DNA of 64,000 nucleotides from NCBI GenBank assembly GCA_039621445.1, contig CP154956.1, forward strand, positions 17,427,562 to 17,491,561, written 5' to 3'. Both the position numbers and the translations under genes were made by a program. Shown here in pieces: positions 37,225-48,655 of the stretch. This DNA comes from Euglena gracilis. Its lineage: Eukaryota; Euglenida; Euglenophyceae; Euglenales. The notes under the pieces were generated by a model. The model was given only the letters and a program-made list of their open reading frames with translations, was not told the origin of the DNA and searched no databases. How positions within the stretch are numbered: position 1 is the stretch's first letter; every line of letters starts with the position of its first letter.

Positions 37225-37509
37225 TTACTGCCCCTGTTGTTGACTTTGCTCAAATCTTGGGGGTCTCTTGGGGGGAACAGGTGCGAGTCTGAGAGTCTTC
37301 ATCAAGGTTCCCACCTTTTGAGGGAGCATATTGGTTAAAATCTCAAGGGGGGCCGTCTGCGGGGCTTCTGGGAGATAACAGTAATCACATTTCATGGTTC
37401 CATCTGGCTTACACAAAATGTTATGGCTTTTTGTACTTTTGGGGGGTTTTCCCACCAGGGGAATCCCGTCCTTTTTTAATGGTTCAGGTTTTTTTGAAAC
37501 AAAGCGCAA
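37225..37509 (-). CDS. Unrecognised exon candidate with a C-x-x-C pair
   Basis: Frame with KKPEPLKKDGIPLVGKPP then KPDGTMKCDYCYLPEAPQ and a Leu-rich tail. The CDYC pair may be half a zinc site. Basic and Pro-rich; splice sites unresolved. Confidence 0.45.
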   Translation of the reverse strand: MRFVSKKPEPLKKDGIPLVGKPPKSTKSHNILCKPDGTMKCDYCYLPEAPQTAPLEILTNMLPQKVGTLMKTLRLAPVPPKRPPRFEQSQQQGQ

Positions 37510-37914
37510 CTAGCGTTTTTTGAACACAGAAAAAAACCTCCAGCCCTGTGAACCAAATAATCGATTTGAAATAGAGATGGCACCTATTATTGTGGATCCC
37601 ATGAGCAGAATGAAATCATGCCCCAAGCAGTTTCAAAGAAAATCATTCCAAGAAAAAAAGTTTAAAGAGTGCCGTTGCCACAGGGTGTGTGCCAACGATA
37701 CAATGTGCCTTGGATAAGGGGGGGAGGAGGTGGGTTGGGTGGGTCAGATGTGTTCGCTTCTCATTCTTTTTGATGCCACAAATGAAATCACATGTGAACA
37801 AAAAAAGTTTCCTTGGTGAAGATGGAAAGACAGAAAAATGATCTGTTGAACAAAAGTGAACCATGAGCAGATTTGTTCTTGTCAAAATTATGATGCACAC
37901 GTAGATTTCTCGGT

Positions 37915-38400
37915 AAATAAACCCGACCCCCCACTTATAACCCCCCCATCCTATACCCCCCCCACTTATAACCCCCCCCTCGAGCCCAACCACTAAACCG
38001 TGACTTATAACCCCCCCCCCCCCCCGGAAGACATGAGAAGGCAAAGAGAAACGCCAAGGTGCATTGCTGTTACGACGCATCTCATCGCCACATGTAGCAG
38101 CAGCCATTTGGCCGTCAACGCCACAGGCCATCAAGGGATGCCTGGCGTTGCTTCTTTACAGGAGCACTTGGCTGAGACGTCTGGGAATGAAAGGAGGACG
38201 TGTAGCCAACTCTTAGGGGGTCCACCATACCTCCTCAGTCACCCATGGCGGGGCGGGAAAGGCTGAACGTGGAGGACCCCGGTTTCTCAGACACTAAACC
38301 GTGACCTATAACCCCCCCACTTATAACCCCACCCCCTCGGGGCCAACCACTAACAGGATCCTATAACCCCCGGGGGGTTATAAATGGGGGGGTTTACACA
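37915..38400 (+). repeat. acttataacccccc repeat
   Basis: Several copies of acttataaccccccc at 37934-38025 and 38315-38395, one inverted (ggggttataaatggggggg), bracketing about 280 bp of unique sequence. Confidence 0.7.
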
Positions 38401-38416
38401 AAGTGAACGTCATCAA

Positions 38417-38625
38417 CGCACACACACACACACACATGAATCCTCAGCACACAGGCACGCGCACATACACGTACTCACGCGTGCACGAACAGATGCAGGC
38501 ACACATGCAGGCACAAACACAAACACCCACGCCACATACACAAATGCACGCAGGCGCGTGCACACATGGACACACACGCACACACGCACGCACGCGCACA
38601 CACACACATCAACACACATGCACAC
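38417..38625 (+). repeat. CA-rich microsatellite
   Basis: Irregular (ca)n with cgcaca/tgcaca variants. Thr/His-rich and Val/Cys-rich frames are artefacts. Confidence 0.9.
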
Positions 38626-38859
38626 GTGACAATATCATCCTTCAGATCAGCCGCTCTCTTCCGCCATTGCCGCAGGCATTTTGCATCAGATGCAACGCAC
38701 ATACTGGTCAGCTGGGTTTCAGTCCTGAAACGAGAAAATAGCAAAGACGCACTGACCATTCAAACACTGAGGATCCAGAAAACATGACAACCACCTGGCC
38801 ACACACAAAAAAATAAACGAAATCAAAAACGCTGCCTTAATTTGACTTCCACCGCTTTC

Positions 38860-39000
38860 CACTTTCCTTGCACCGGCAAGTCACAGCAGGCACACTGGCG
38901 GAGGTCCTGCAGCAACGCCCGGACGACGCGCCGCAAGGCCGTGTACCGCCGCTGCAGTGCCTCCGGCTCCTCAGCCATCGCCTGCACCGCCATACGGCGG
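38860..39000 (-). CDS. Unrecognised helical exon candidate
   Basis: Encodes MAVQAMAEEPEALQRRYTAL then RRVVRALLQDLRQCACCDLP, a long amphipathic helix then a Cys cluster, ending near a GTGCAAGG donor. The ATG could be a gene start. No domain recognised. Confidence 0.45.
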
Positions 39001-40824
39001 GGTCTGAGGGGACGGGTGGGGTTGCCGTTGCTTGACTGGAAGAAGCCACCCAAATGACCCCCCAGACTTATCCTCAGACCCCCCCCAAATGTCCCAGCGC
39101 CAGACCACCTCCTGATTACATTTTGGCCTGGGTTCCACTCACCACATATTGCGACCAGGACCTGGGTGGGTGGGGTGGACCCGCACCGGGGAGGGGGGCC
39201 ACCCCCGTGCGCTTGGCCCCCTTCTCCTCACATGCAAACTTGGCCCACTTAAAGTTGGTTGGACTTTCAGCTTATTTTCTTGACAATCTTGCCCCCCCCC
39301 CTTTTAGGCTTTGTTTTGCTTGGCTTATTTTGCACATAGCCCGCTAAAACTTATAATATACAAACTTGGTTCCTCAAGGTTGGCCCTCCGGACATACCTT
39401 CAATTGTGGCCTGGGCCAAGCGCCCCGGTGGGGGGGTTCAAAACGTTTCTGTCTGATATCTAAAACCAGGAAAGGGTTCCAAGCTAGGAGAAGCCAGAGG
39501 GGGGCAAGCCAACCAGCATCTTTTTTTTCCAGCCAGCTCCCTGCTGGGCTGCAGACCTGGGGGGGCAGGGTATGAAGTGAGGGGGGGGGGGGGTCCCGGA
39601 CCCCCCCTGGGTAAAGAAACTGGCGTGAAGTGTCGGAATTTTTTGGAATTTTTTGAAGGGCTTCAAAAAGTCCCCAAAATTGCGTTTTTGGGTGAGTCTT
39701 TTTCCAAATTGACAAAACCAGATGATAAAAACATGTGTGCCGGCGCAAAGCGCAGGAAGAAAAAACTGTGGCTTCTATTGGGGGTCCCCACCCCGGCCCT
39801 GGGAAGGGGGGTGGTCGGACCCCCCTCGACTCGCCCTGAACAAAACCAACCTCACTCAACATCCTGCTTGGGGGATCCGTTGAAATAAAGGTGGGACCAG
39901 CCTGATGCAGCCAGGCAAAAAACATGTTGGCACAACGCGCTTTAAAAAAAATTAAATAGGGGGAGCCAGTGGTGGTCAAAAAAGGTGTTTTTGAGGGTTT
40001 TAGGGGGGGGTCCCTCCCGGAGGTGATTGATGAACTGAGGCCGGCCCTGGCGCACATCCATCACCTCGGTGCAGCAAGGGCTTTTTTTCCCAGCCAACTG
40101 CCCCCAGACAGGCTGTCGACCATTGGGGGTCTGGGAGTCCGGAGTAGAGTTGGTGCCAGTCCAGCACAGCAAAAAATTGAACAAGGCAATGCAGAGAGTT
40201 CAAAAAATGATGCCTTTGCCTTCATGGTTTTGGGGGGGCTTTCCTACAAAACCTTGGACGAAAAATCCAATTTTTAATTTTAGTTTTTGGAAACCGGCCA
40301 GATCCAGCCCAGCAGCTGGCTGCCCCCCCCCCCCACCCACCCACAAGGGGGGAGGGGTCCTGCCAGCCTTTTTCCAGCCTGCCCCCAATCCTTCAGAAAA
40401 CCCTGAACTCCACCCAACGCTCCAGAGGCTGAAATACACCTAACCCACCCCCAAATGGAAGCAACCCATTGCTGAAATTTGGATTTCAGCCGATCCACCC
40501 CATGGAGGTGTACCCCTGGACCCACATTCACTCTGATGCCTGCCTCCAGAGCATCCACTACAGCACTTCATCTACTGTTATCCACCGTCGGTCATTTACC
40601 CACTTCAACTTTTGGCCACTCTTGGCCACTTTTGGTCACTCTTGGCTCCTTCGCCCGATTTAACCCACCTTTGACTGCTTTTGGCTTGTGGCTACTGCAA
40701 GATATGCTTCCACTTTGACTGCTGCTTGGCTGCTTTGGGCCCCTTTAAGACCACTTTGGTTGGCCAACGCCAATTTTAGGCCATTGGCCACAAGCATCTC
40801 CCCTGATCCCTTATTTCATTTGGC

Positions 40825-41130
40825 CAATCCAGTATCTGAATCCAGTATCTGCATCTTGTCCAGTGTCTGCATCTTGTCCAGCATCTGCATCTTCTCCAAC
40901 ATCTACACCTTTGTCCAATATCTGCATCCATTGCATCTTGTCCAGCATCCGCATCTTGTCCAGTATCTGCATCCACTCCATCTTGTCCAATATCTATATC
41001 CATTGTATCTTGTCCAGTATCCTATCCATTGCATCTTGTAAAGCATCTGCATTTTGCCCAGCATCTGCATGTTGAACAGCATCCGCATCTTGTGTCCAGT
41101 GTCTGCATCTTGTCCAATATCTACATCTCA
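40825..41130 (+). repeat. Minisatellite tgcatcttgtccagtatc
   Basis: About fifteen imperfect 18-24 bp units. Frames across it read as Ser/Cys/Ile- or Asp/Gly-rich repeats and are artefacts. Confidence 0.9.
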
Positions 41131-41183
41131 CGTACCCACAAACGGTTCTGTTGTGCATTTTTTTCCCCGCAAAGGAACATTGT

Positions 41184-41300
41184 GTGTGTGTGTGCGTGCG
41201 TGCGTGTGTGCGTGCGCGTGGCGTGGTGTGCGTGCGCGGGTGGGTGGGTGGGTGGGTGGGTGGGTGGGTGGGTGGGTGGGTGGGTGGGTGTGTGTGTGCC
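41184..41300 (+). repeat. (gtgc)n and (gggt)n microsatellite
   Basis: A gtgt/gtgc stretch followed by about fifteen gggt units, then gtgtgtgtg. Confidence 0.95.
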
Positions 41301-41619
41301 TTTTTCGGCTTCCGTCTCAGCTTGAGTGGATAAGCTGCCACAGAGCTCAACTGGCAACTGGTGGAAGTCCTCTTGTATTTCATCTCGGAGAACATGACCA
41401 GGCAGCCAGGGGGTTTTGCACAATTTTTGTGTAAAACTTTTATTTCCCCGGGGTCAAGCCGGGGGAGAATCAAAACTCTGCGCCACGTTTCGGAGGGCCA
41501 GAAACGCCAATTGTTTACCCCCCAAAAAAATGCAAAAAAAAATGGTGAAGATCCGCACAAGGAGGGCTGGCATGCAACCAGCCGTTCAAAAACCAGGACC
41601 CAAACCCAGGCTTCGAAAG

Positions 41620-41985
41620 CTTATAAGGGTAGGGGGGGTGGTCTGCCCCCCCCTCCAATCCAGGAGGGGGGTGGGGGGACACCCCCCACCTAAACAGTGG
41701 CGCGGTCCAAGTGACCAGTTTTGGACCTGGCGCAAAGCAGCGGGCCGAAAAATTTTACCCCCCAGAACAGCCAAAACTGCCATTTTGGGCCCTTTTTGGG
41801 CAAAAATTTGTCAAAAATGCAAAATTTTTCGGTGAAAAGCGCCGGAAGAAAAATTTTGACATTTTGGGGGGTCCCGGGTACCCCCCCCCAGGTCGGTCCG
41901 GACCCCTGGCAGGTGGGGGGGGGGGGGGACACCCCCACCTCAACCCCGTACACCCTCCTAATACCGAACCCTGCCCAAACCCCCC
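41620..41985 (+). repeat. MITE-like element, CAGGGTTCGATATAAGG family, copy 2
   Basis: Shares cagtggcgcggtcc, aaaatttttcggtg, ggtcggtccggacccc and the end ccgtacaccctcctaataccgaaccctg with the other copies. Confidence 0.65.
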
Positions 41986-42285
41986 AAAACAAAACTCGCA
42001 TTCCTTTGCGCAATCGCACAAAATAATGTGAAAAAGCTCAAGTTCGTGATGGCCACCTAAGTTGTTGAAAGATCGCAAACTGCGTCGACAGGGAAAAAAA
42101 GAAAAGGCCGTTGTTCAGCGCTTCATCTTCGTTTGCTATAGGTCACGTCGAGCCAATGATTGGGAACGCCGAGGGTTCGGGTGATTACTTTGCAGGATAA
42201 GTTGCTTTTTTAGAAAGATGGAAAGCAGGCAGCAAATAATTACAAACATCGTGGCACAGAAAAGCGTTGGAGTCAAGCTGAGTGG

Positions 42286-42399
42286 TCAGGGAAGCTCGCC
42301 CCGGTCGCGAAGGAACTGTTCTTTGAAAATGTTGAACTCCATCGTGCCCGGGCGCTGGCAACCTCCTTTTCCGGACCACCGGGAGGTCCTGGCGAGGTG
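42286..42399 (-). CDS. ELMO-domain gene, last exon
   Basis: Starts after CTGGTGTG (a nonconventional intron end) with whole codons: HLARTSRWSGK, then RPGTMEFNIFKEQFLRDRGE and TGA at 42286-42288. A Trp followed some residues later by M-[DE]-F-N-x-[VIF] and a short helix is how ELMO domains end. It is 38 codons including the stop. ELMO-domain proteins act in small-GTPase signalling (GEF partners or Arf-family GAPs). The link to the exons at 44.0 and 45.7 kb rests on domain order. Confidence 0.6.
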   Translation of the reverse strand, partial: HLARTSRWSGKGGCQRPGTMEFNIFKEQFLRDRGELP

Positions 42400-42676
42400 C
42401 ACACCAGGGGGACAAACTGTCGGAAATCTCTGAAAAATAAAGTGGAATTTTTACAGTTCAAGCCCCCCCCCCTGCCCATTTCCTCGTGCATTCCAATATC
42501 TAAAAAATCTCAAAATCTATTTCTGAGACAATTTCTTTTGAGGTAAGTTGGGTCAGATATTTTTTACGTTTTGTGAAGGGGGGGAGGGTGGTGGGTGGGT
42601 GGGTCATGGCTGAGTGGATGCCCTGCCGGAGGCAGGCTTTTCCTCTGTTTTCTGCATCAAGCACCGAAAAAATATT

Positions 42677-42956
42677 GGCAGCCCGAAACTACTGGGCCCC
42701 CCGGGGGGGGGGGCAGTAGTTAATCCGGGGGGTCAAAATAGTTTTTTTGCGTTAATGATGGAATAGGGTTAGATGCGCGACTTAGGCTTAGGGTTAGGCC
42801 TAACTTGTACACCGAACACCCGTCTATAAGTTAGGCCTAACCCTAACCCTAAGTCGCGCACCTAACCCTATTCCATCATTAACGCAAAAAAACTATTTTG
42901 ACCCCCCGGATTAACTACTGGGCCCCCCGGGGGGGGGCCAGTAGTTTCGGGCTGCC
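42677..42956. mobile_element. 280 bp hairpin MITE with 8 bp target duplication
   Basis: Nearly perfect inverted repeat of about 130 bp arms starting GGCAGCCCGAAACTACTGG. AAAATATT directly flanks both ends (42669-42676 and 42957-42964). An 8 bp duplication fits hAT, P or Merlin-type transposases. No coding capacity. The loop side contains ggcttagggttaggcctaac-type telomere-like triplets. Confidence 0.85.
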
Positions 42957-43544
42957 AAAATATTTTGGAATCCAAAATTGACTCCCCCAAAGTGGGTCCG
43001 GTCCCCCTGAGTCCCCCCCCCTGGGCCAGGGGGGTGGGTGGGTCCAACCCCCTCATGGGGTGCATTGGGTTGTCCCTATGTCATCCTTTCTTTTTTCTTT
43101 TGTACTTCCCACAAAGGCAAGAAGGTTAAACTGCCCAAGGTGAGGACAGGTATTTATAGGCTGTCAAACCCCTGAATAATTCAAGTTTTGAAATTTAAAT
43201 TTTCACAGCAAATTATTCTTGACTGCCAGAACACTTCCCACTTTGGAAATTTCAGTCAAGTTGGGTGCCAATACCTCCCTCCACCCTTCTAACTATCTGT
43301 CAATCGAACAGTCAGTCGTCCCTCAATCTTCAACCAGCCCTGAACAGAAGGCTGGGAGCTTCTGCATCCAGTGGGTGTGGAAAGCCTCCAGTTGCTTCAC
43401 ATGGTGCTTCCCAAAGGCCAGAATCAGGCTGGGGGTTGCACATGCCAACAGTGTTCAGAGGGGACTGGGGCGACTTTGCTGCCGATGGGACCAGCTTGAC
43501 CTGAACTGGCAGCTGGCTGACTCCCACTGGGATGGTGGGGGCCA

Positions 43545-43850
43545 TACAATTTTTTACCGACCCCTCTTCGAAAAACCAATCAGTCACTTTTTTTTCCAGG
43601 AAACCAGTCAGTCACTACCCCCCCCTGGGGGGGCTAACACTCTGGAATCCAAAGTAAATATGACCAAAAACATGACAAAAAAGGCCAAAGAATTCCGGCG
43701 CCTTTGGTGCCAGGTCACTTTAGTGGCTTTTGCCAACCCCCCGGGGGGGGTCTGGGCCAAAAACCAGTCAGTCATTCTGAAAAAACCAGTCACCCACCCC
43801 CTGTGTGGGGGGGGGGGGGAGGTCGGCCAGTGACTAATATGGTGGGGGCG
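43545..43850. repeat. GTCAGTCAC-family MITE-like element
   Basis: Begins ccatacaattttttaccgac and ends gtgactaatatggtgg. Contains four (a)accagtcagtcac-type motifs and a central cggcgcctttggtgcc near-palindrome. Related copies: 46470-46965, 49795-50145 and 20940-21190. Confidence 0.6.
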
Positions 43851-43906
43851 AAAACTTATTCTGAGTATTTTTCTCTCTCCCCTCCCTTCTTGCAGAGACA
43901 CTGTGG

Positions 43907-44087
43907 CCAGGTTCATCGCCCACAGGCTGGCCACAATGGCCGGGTGGTCCAGGCACGCATCGGAAGGGTCCTTCAGCAACTGCTTGACGTCCGTGGAGTG
44001 GATGGGCACGGCGTAGAACAGGTGGTCCAGCCCCCCGGTTTTGGCAAACCTCATGGAGTCGGAGCAAGCACGCCAATACAATTCGAC
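43907..44087 (-). CDS. ELMO-domain gene, probable middle exon
   Basis: Starts after CTGGCGAG (nonconventional intron end). Encodes VELYWRACSDSMRFAKTGGL then DHLFYAVPIHSTDVKQLLKD, and LDHPAIVASLWAMNLA. The G-L-x-x-L-x-Y and H-P-x-x-V-A-S-x-x-x-N-x-x-T pattern resembles the ELMO core after its DFRG motif. The proposed donor CCACAG leaves phase 1, so at least one more exon lies between this and 42399. Confidence 0.5.
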
Positions 44088-45659
44088 CTCGCCAGCCAAA
44101 ACAAAAAAAAACATAACCAAAAATCAATAGATGACCTATGCAACAAATGGACCACCAATATAGACCAATGGAGGTTGAAAGGAGACCAATTTCTGAAGAG
44201 AATGGGCCGGGACGACATTGAATTCCTGCTGCTGCTGCTGCTGCTGCCACATTTTATTTCTTTATTTATTCTGGGACAGAGGGCTCCGACATTTGCCGTG
44301 TTTCCACGTCGAAAATTTTTTCAAAAAGTTCCCTTTCCTTGGGCACACTCGCTGAAAAGAGGCGGCAATCTGTCTGGAAATGAGACTAAAAGTGAAAAAA
44401 GAGTTTTCATAAGTCAAGCCCGAAATCCCCACTCATCAATGCAAAGAAGCGCTTGGGCACAAACAAGGTTGATGGTTGCAACGGCATATGGGTGCGGCCA
44501 GGCTGGATGCCCATGCAGACGGAGGCTTCTGCATCAGGGGGAAGGGGGAAATGTCACACACCACCTCAACGTATACCAATGAAAAAAGGCAAAAAAAATG
44601 CAACTTGCACGCAAATTCTCTTAGAACAAGGACAAAATTGACCCACCCAGGGGGGAAAGGGTCTCAGGGTGCCCCAGATTACCTAGGCAAGCAGGTAGGC
44701 AGGCACTGCCCCCACCCACCGGATCACTTTTTCTGCCCCCCCCCGGGGGGTGGGCAGAGTAGAGTGATGCTGCCGAGCAAAATTCCCTCGACGATCACCC
44801 GGGAAAAATTGCAAATGGTTTGGGGGAAAGAGGTCAACTTGAACAAGAAAAAAATGCAAATTTTTCATATTTTCATCATGCAAAAAAATGCAAATTGCGC
44901 AAAAAAGATCACGAGAGCAGAAAAAGACCCCCATCACATCACTGGGACTCGGAGAGACTGGGCATGAAGTTGTTTTTAGAAGTGTGCATATCTGTTTCAT
45001 ATTGCATTTGTTTCCTCCTCGTCCCTGACACAGGGAGAAATATGCAAGATGCATTTTTTGAATAACCCAAGTTTTGTTTCTGGCGGTTGGGAGAGGATGT
45101 CAATTTTGGGAATTGGGTCAGGTTCAGGGGTCAAGTTGGCGTCAGGATGATAAGGATGGTTAAAATGTGTTTGAAACAGGGTTTCTTAAGACCAAGGGGA
45201 GGGGGTCCCCCACCCACCCACCCCCTGGGGGGCCCCGAGGGGGGGTCCCGGGGGACCCACTCAATCTTCCCCGAAAAAAAGACCAAAAAAAACACGAAAA
45301 ATGCTAAAAATAGCACTTATTTCAAAGTACAACCCACTTCCCCCTGGGGGGACTCCCCAGGGGGGGGGGGGTTCGGCCGGACCCACCCACCCTACCCCCC
45401 CAGGGGTCCACAACAAAAAAAACCCCTGGTTCGAAATCAATAGGAAGAAAAAATCAACTGGGCATAAAAAAGGTAGTGACTAATAACCCAACTCAACTGT
45501 CGCAGGAAGCCCAATTGGTCTGCCTTTCCTCTGGTCAGCAAACGTCGGAGGAACCAAAAGAGGTGAGGTGGTCAGGCATTCCCTCTGGCATCGCCCCAGT
45601 CCAACCTCTGCCGCCAGCCAGCCTGAACACCACGAGGAGATGTCAGTGGGAGGCAAATC

Positions 45660-45790
45660 CCGCAGTATTTGTCGCACAATGTTGGGCGCATGTTGCGCAG
45701 CAAATAGCATTGTGAGGAGGCTGAGGATGCCCGCTCCTCGGAAATCCGTTGCAGGGTCAACTCCCTGGAAGCCAGAGAGCAGGCGTCGGA
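45660..45790 (-). CDS. ELMO-domain gene, signature exon
   Basis: Encodes LLSGFQGVDPATDFRGAGIL then SLLTMLFAAQHAPNIVRQIL. G-F-Q-G-x-D-P-x-T-D-F-R-G-x-G is the hallmark of the ELMO/CED-12 domain. The exon may start at CAGGGAGTTG after CTGGCTTC; the 3' end is unresolved. Minus strand, upstream of the exons at 44.0 and 42.3 kb. The N-terminal exons were not identified; 48560-48660 is a candidate. Confidence 0.75.
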
Positions 45791-45894
45791 GTATGAAGTA
45801 CGGGTCATACCATCATAAGTTGGCATGTGACTTTAGTCCAGGTATTTCTGAATTACAGACTGCGGGTTTTGTGTGAGTCCGTGTGTGAGTGTTT

Positions 45895-45945
45895 GCGTGC
45901 ATGCATGCGGGTGGTGGGTGGGTGGGTGGGTGGATGCGTGTGTGC
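45895..45945 (+). repeat. Short (gtgg)n/(catg)n tract
   Basis: gcatgcatgcgggtggtgggtgggtgggtggg, simple sequence. Confidence 0.8.
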
Positions 45946-46469
45946 ATACGATATGATACAGTGCATTGACGTCATGTTGTCCAGCACAGCCACATCACAG
46001 AAAGAAAAGATAACCCCACCTTTGGCTAAGGCAGCATTTAAAAAAATTGAAAACCTGGGAACAGACTTAATTGCCACCCAGATCTGGAAACAAACTTGTT
46101 TGCCCAATTTTGTTGGCAGGTGCCCCACTGGGAGGCCACAGCCACACATGTGTTGCATTGCGCACTCCATCTCCATCAAAATTTGGCCTTTTGCATTGCA
46201 AAAACAAAAGTTCACAAGGTGCATCTGCAACGCAAATCATGGATGCCATATTTTGAGAGAATTTTCAAAACTGCCTTGCTGACAATCACCATGTGCTTTT
46301 GAAAACTCTCTTCATAATATCTGCAAACAAATTTGAGAGAACTGGCATGATAAAACCCCCCACCAAAGTGCGCAGTGCCCAAATAAGTGTCGCAAGTCCA
46401 AAAAGTGTGCACCCCACAAAAAGCTACAAAACACAGAACTGCTTTACCGTACCCCTGAGGGTCCGAAAC

Positions 46470-46965
46470 ACACCATTGCTTGGTGACCCGGGGGGGGGGT
46501 CACTTTCCACTCTGAAAAAAACCAGTCAGTTACTTTCCCCAAAAAACCAGTCAGTGACTTTACCCCCCAGAGGGGGGGGGGTCGGGCACTTTTGAATGCG
46601 CTTATGTTGGTAAGGCACCATGGTGGCGCAATGAGATTGGAGGTGTGTTCTCATGTGTAGCCTCGCCCAGTTTCATAGTTCAATCATACATTTTATAACT
46701 CAATCATGGTCATAGTTCAATCAATTCTAAAAAGAGAATGCCTCGGTGAAAGACCTTCGAATGAGGAGGAGGCAATGAACATATGCCAAAAAGTCTCCAA
46801 AAAATCCAAAAAATTCTGGCGCCTTTGGCGCCAGGCCAGCCACTTTTCCATTTTCGGGCCTACCCCCCCCCCCAGGGGGTCTTGCCAGAAAACCAGTCAG
46901 TCACTCTGAAAAAGCCAGTCAGTCACCCCCCGGGGGTGGGGTGGGACAGGTGTTTAGCAATGGTA
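46470..46965. repeat. GTCAGTCAC-family MITE-like element
   Basis: Starts caccattgcttggtgaccc and ends gtttagcaatggtatggtcc, an inverted pair. Four aaccagtcagt motifs flank a perfect cctttggcgccagg-type core (ggcgcctttggcgcc at about 46819). Confidence 0.65.
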
Positions 46966-46999
46966 TGGTCCGAAACCACAGTACAATAACATTGCAAAT

Positions 47000-48550
47000 C
47001 ACCAGGAATTTGTTTCCGAAAAAGCTGAAGCTTGGTTCCTAAACTCTGTACAAGGGATAGATGTCCAAGCACTTCGCCCCACCCAGGTCCTACTTTTAAA
47101 TTGCCTTAAAAAAAAGCCCTGAAACCTTGAAAGTCATTTTGAATTGTTTTTGGGAGAAGGGCCTTGGAAAAACGTTTTCAAACGTTTTAAAACCCTTTGA
47201 AAAGAAGTGGTTCTTAGAACGGATTTAAACCCTTAAAAAATGGCTCAACCCAGAAAAACGATTCTGGCCAACCAAAAGGGAATGGCATGACTGGAAGAAA
47301 CCAGCCCAAGAAACAGGGGAGGGAATGCAACAAGGCACTTCAAAATATGAAAATGCAAAAAAATTCAAGTTGCATGTAGGTTCGTAATTTACCTCTGTTT
47401 TGTGCTGGAAACCCCAAACTCTCATTTGTGGTTCTCATAAGTTTTCGTGCTACGGAAAAATAGTGTTTTTTTGGCCCCCTTGTGTGAGAACCCTATGGGG
47501 TTTGAGCTTTGGAAACTTTGCAGACCAGCAAATCAGTGTAACATATTGACAGACCGCAGATACAAGACAGATGTACTGGTGGGGACAGTGCCGAATTACA
47601 TTTCAAATTTTGGGATATTATGTCAGTGAAGCAGGCAGAGCACACCGATTCCTACAATGGTGCTTGAGGCAATGAGAGTTCTGAGTTGCATGTGGAAACC
47701 TTTACGAACCTTTATGTGGGAAACACATGGACCTGGCAATCTTTCGCTAAAATGAATGACCTGCGACTGACAGGACTGTGTTTCAAGCGAAAGTTGTTGA
47801 AAACAGCTTCCAAGACCGCGCATACTCATGTCTAATATTCCAGGATATTGAAATTGTTTGCATCAATCAATTTCCTAGACATTGAAATGTGTTGCTGGTG
47901 AAATGTAAATTTTGTTGTCCAAAATGTCTTGTATAAATTTCTGAAAACTTACCTAAAGTTTTTCAAGTCTGCCATTTTTGAGGTTTTCAAGGAAGGTTAT
48001 TGCAACCTTCCTATAAAGCCCTTTTCATGGGGTGAAGAAGCCCAATTACCAAAGATGGAGCAAAGGGGAGGAGCTCATTGAGGAGGCAACGAGTTCAGAA
48101 GACCCAGATGACTATCGATTACTCCTTTGCCTTTGCAACAAAAATTCTGTCACCAAATCGTTTGGTGTAGCAAACAGTGGCCTGTGAAACGTAGAAATGC
48201 AATTCCTGCAACATCTGGAAAACAAAACAGCTCAAACAATTTTTAAGATGGCACGTGTTTATGCCTCACAATTTCCAGGCAGCACCTGCTTATTAATGAT
48301 TTCCAAGCCTGCGCTTGTTTATGTCCAACATTTTCCAAGACGGCGCCCATTTTCTGGGGGGAAAAAAGCAACAAAAAACTGCCCGAAAACAGGCATGCAG
48401 TCTCAGAAGAAAAAAAAAACTCTCTAAAAAGACACCCAGGCCAATCGAGCTCGGCACCCCTGCTGAAACTGTGACTGTCAGTCTGTTTTCGCATAGAAAT
48501 AGATAATTAATTTGAAAACATGGTGAGACTGAAATAACGATTGACGATTC
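47000..48550. other. AT-rich stretch without recognised gene
   Basis: Low-GC unique sequence with a diverged repeat shared with 16660-16980 (gtgctacggaaaaat). Short frames only; 47623-47829 (-) ends in a hydrophobic LIASSTIVGIGVLCLLH but has no other support. Confidence 0.4.
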
Positions 48551-48562
48551 CACACTGACCTG

Positions 48563-48655
48563 ACAGAGACACGGATTGGAACTGCCAACGCCTGGTTCAG
48601 TTCTTTCCATTGCTCGGACATTCGGGAATCAAGACGGACTTCAGGGAACGTAACT
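48563..48655 (-). CDS. Unrecognised exon with conventional donor
   Basis: Acceptor gtggacag, donor TGTCAG then GTCAGTGTG. Encodes TFPEVRLDSRMSEQWKELNQ then ALAVPIRVSV. Could be a 5' exon of the ELMO-domain gene (position and strand), but no domain was recognised. Confidence 0.5.

Noticed and set aside
41029-41560. Val/Cys/Gly-rich and Pro/Thr/His-rich frames
   Set aside because: They follow the gtgt and gggt microsatellites.
42780-42855. Interstitial telomere
   Set aside because: The ttaggg-like triplets are few, inverted and wholly inside the 280 bp MITE.
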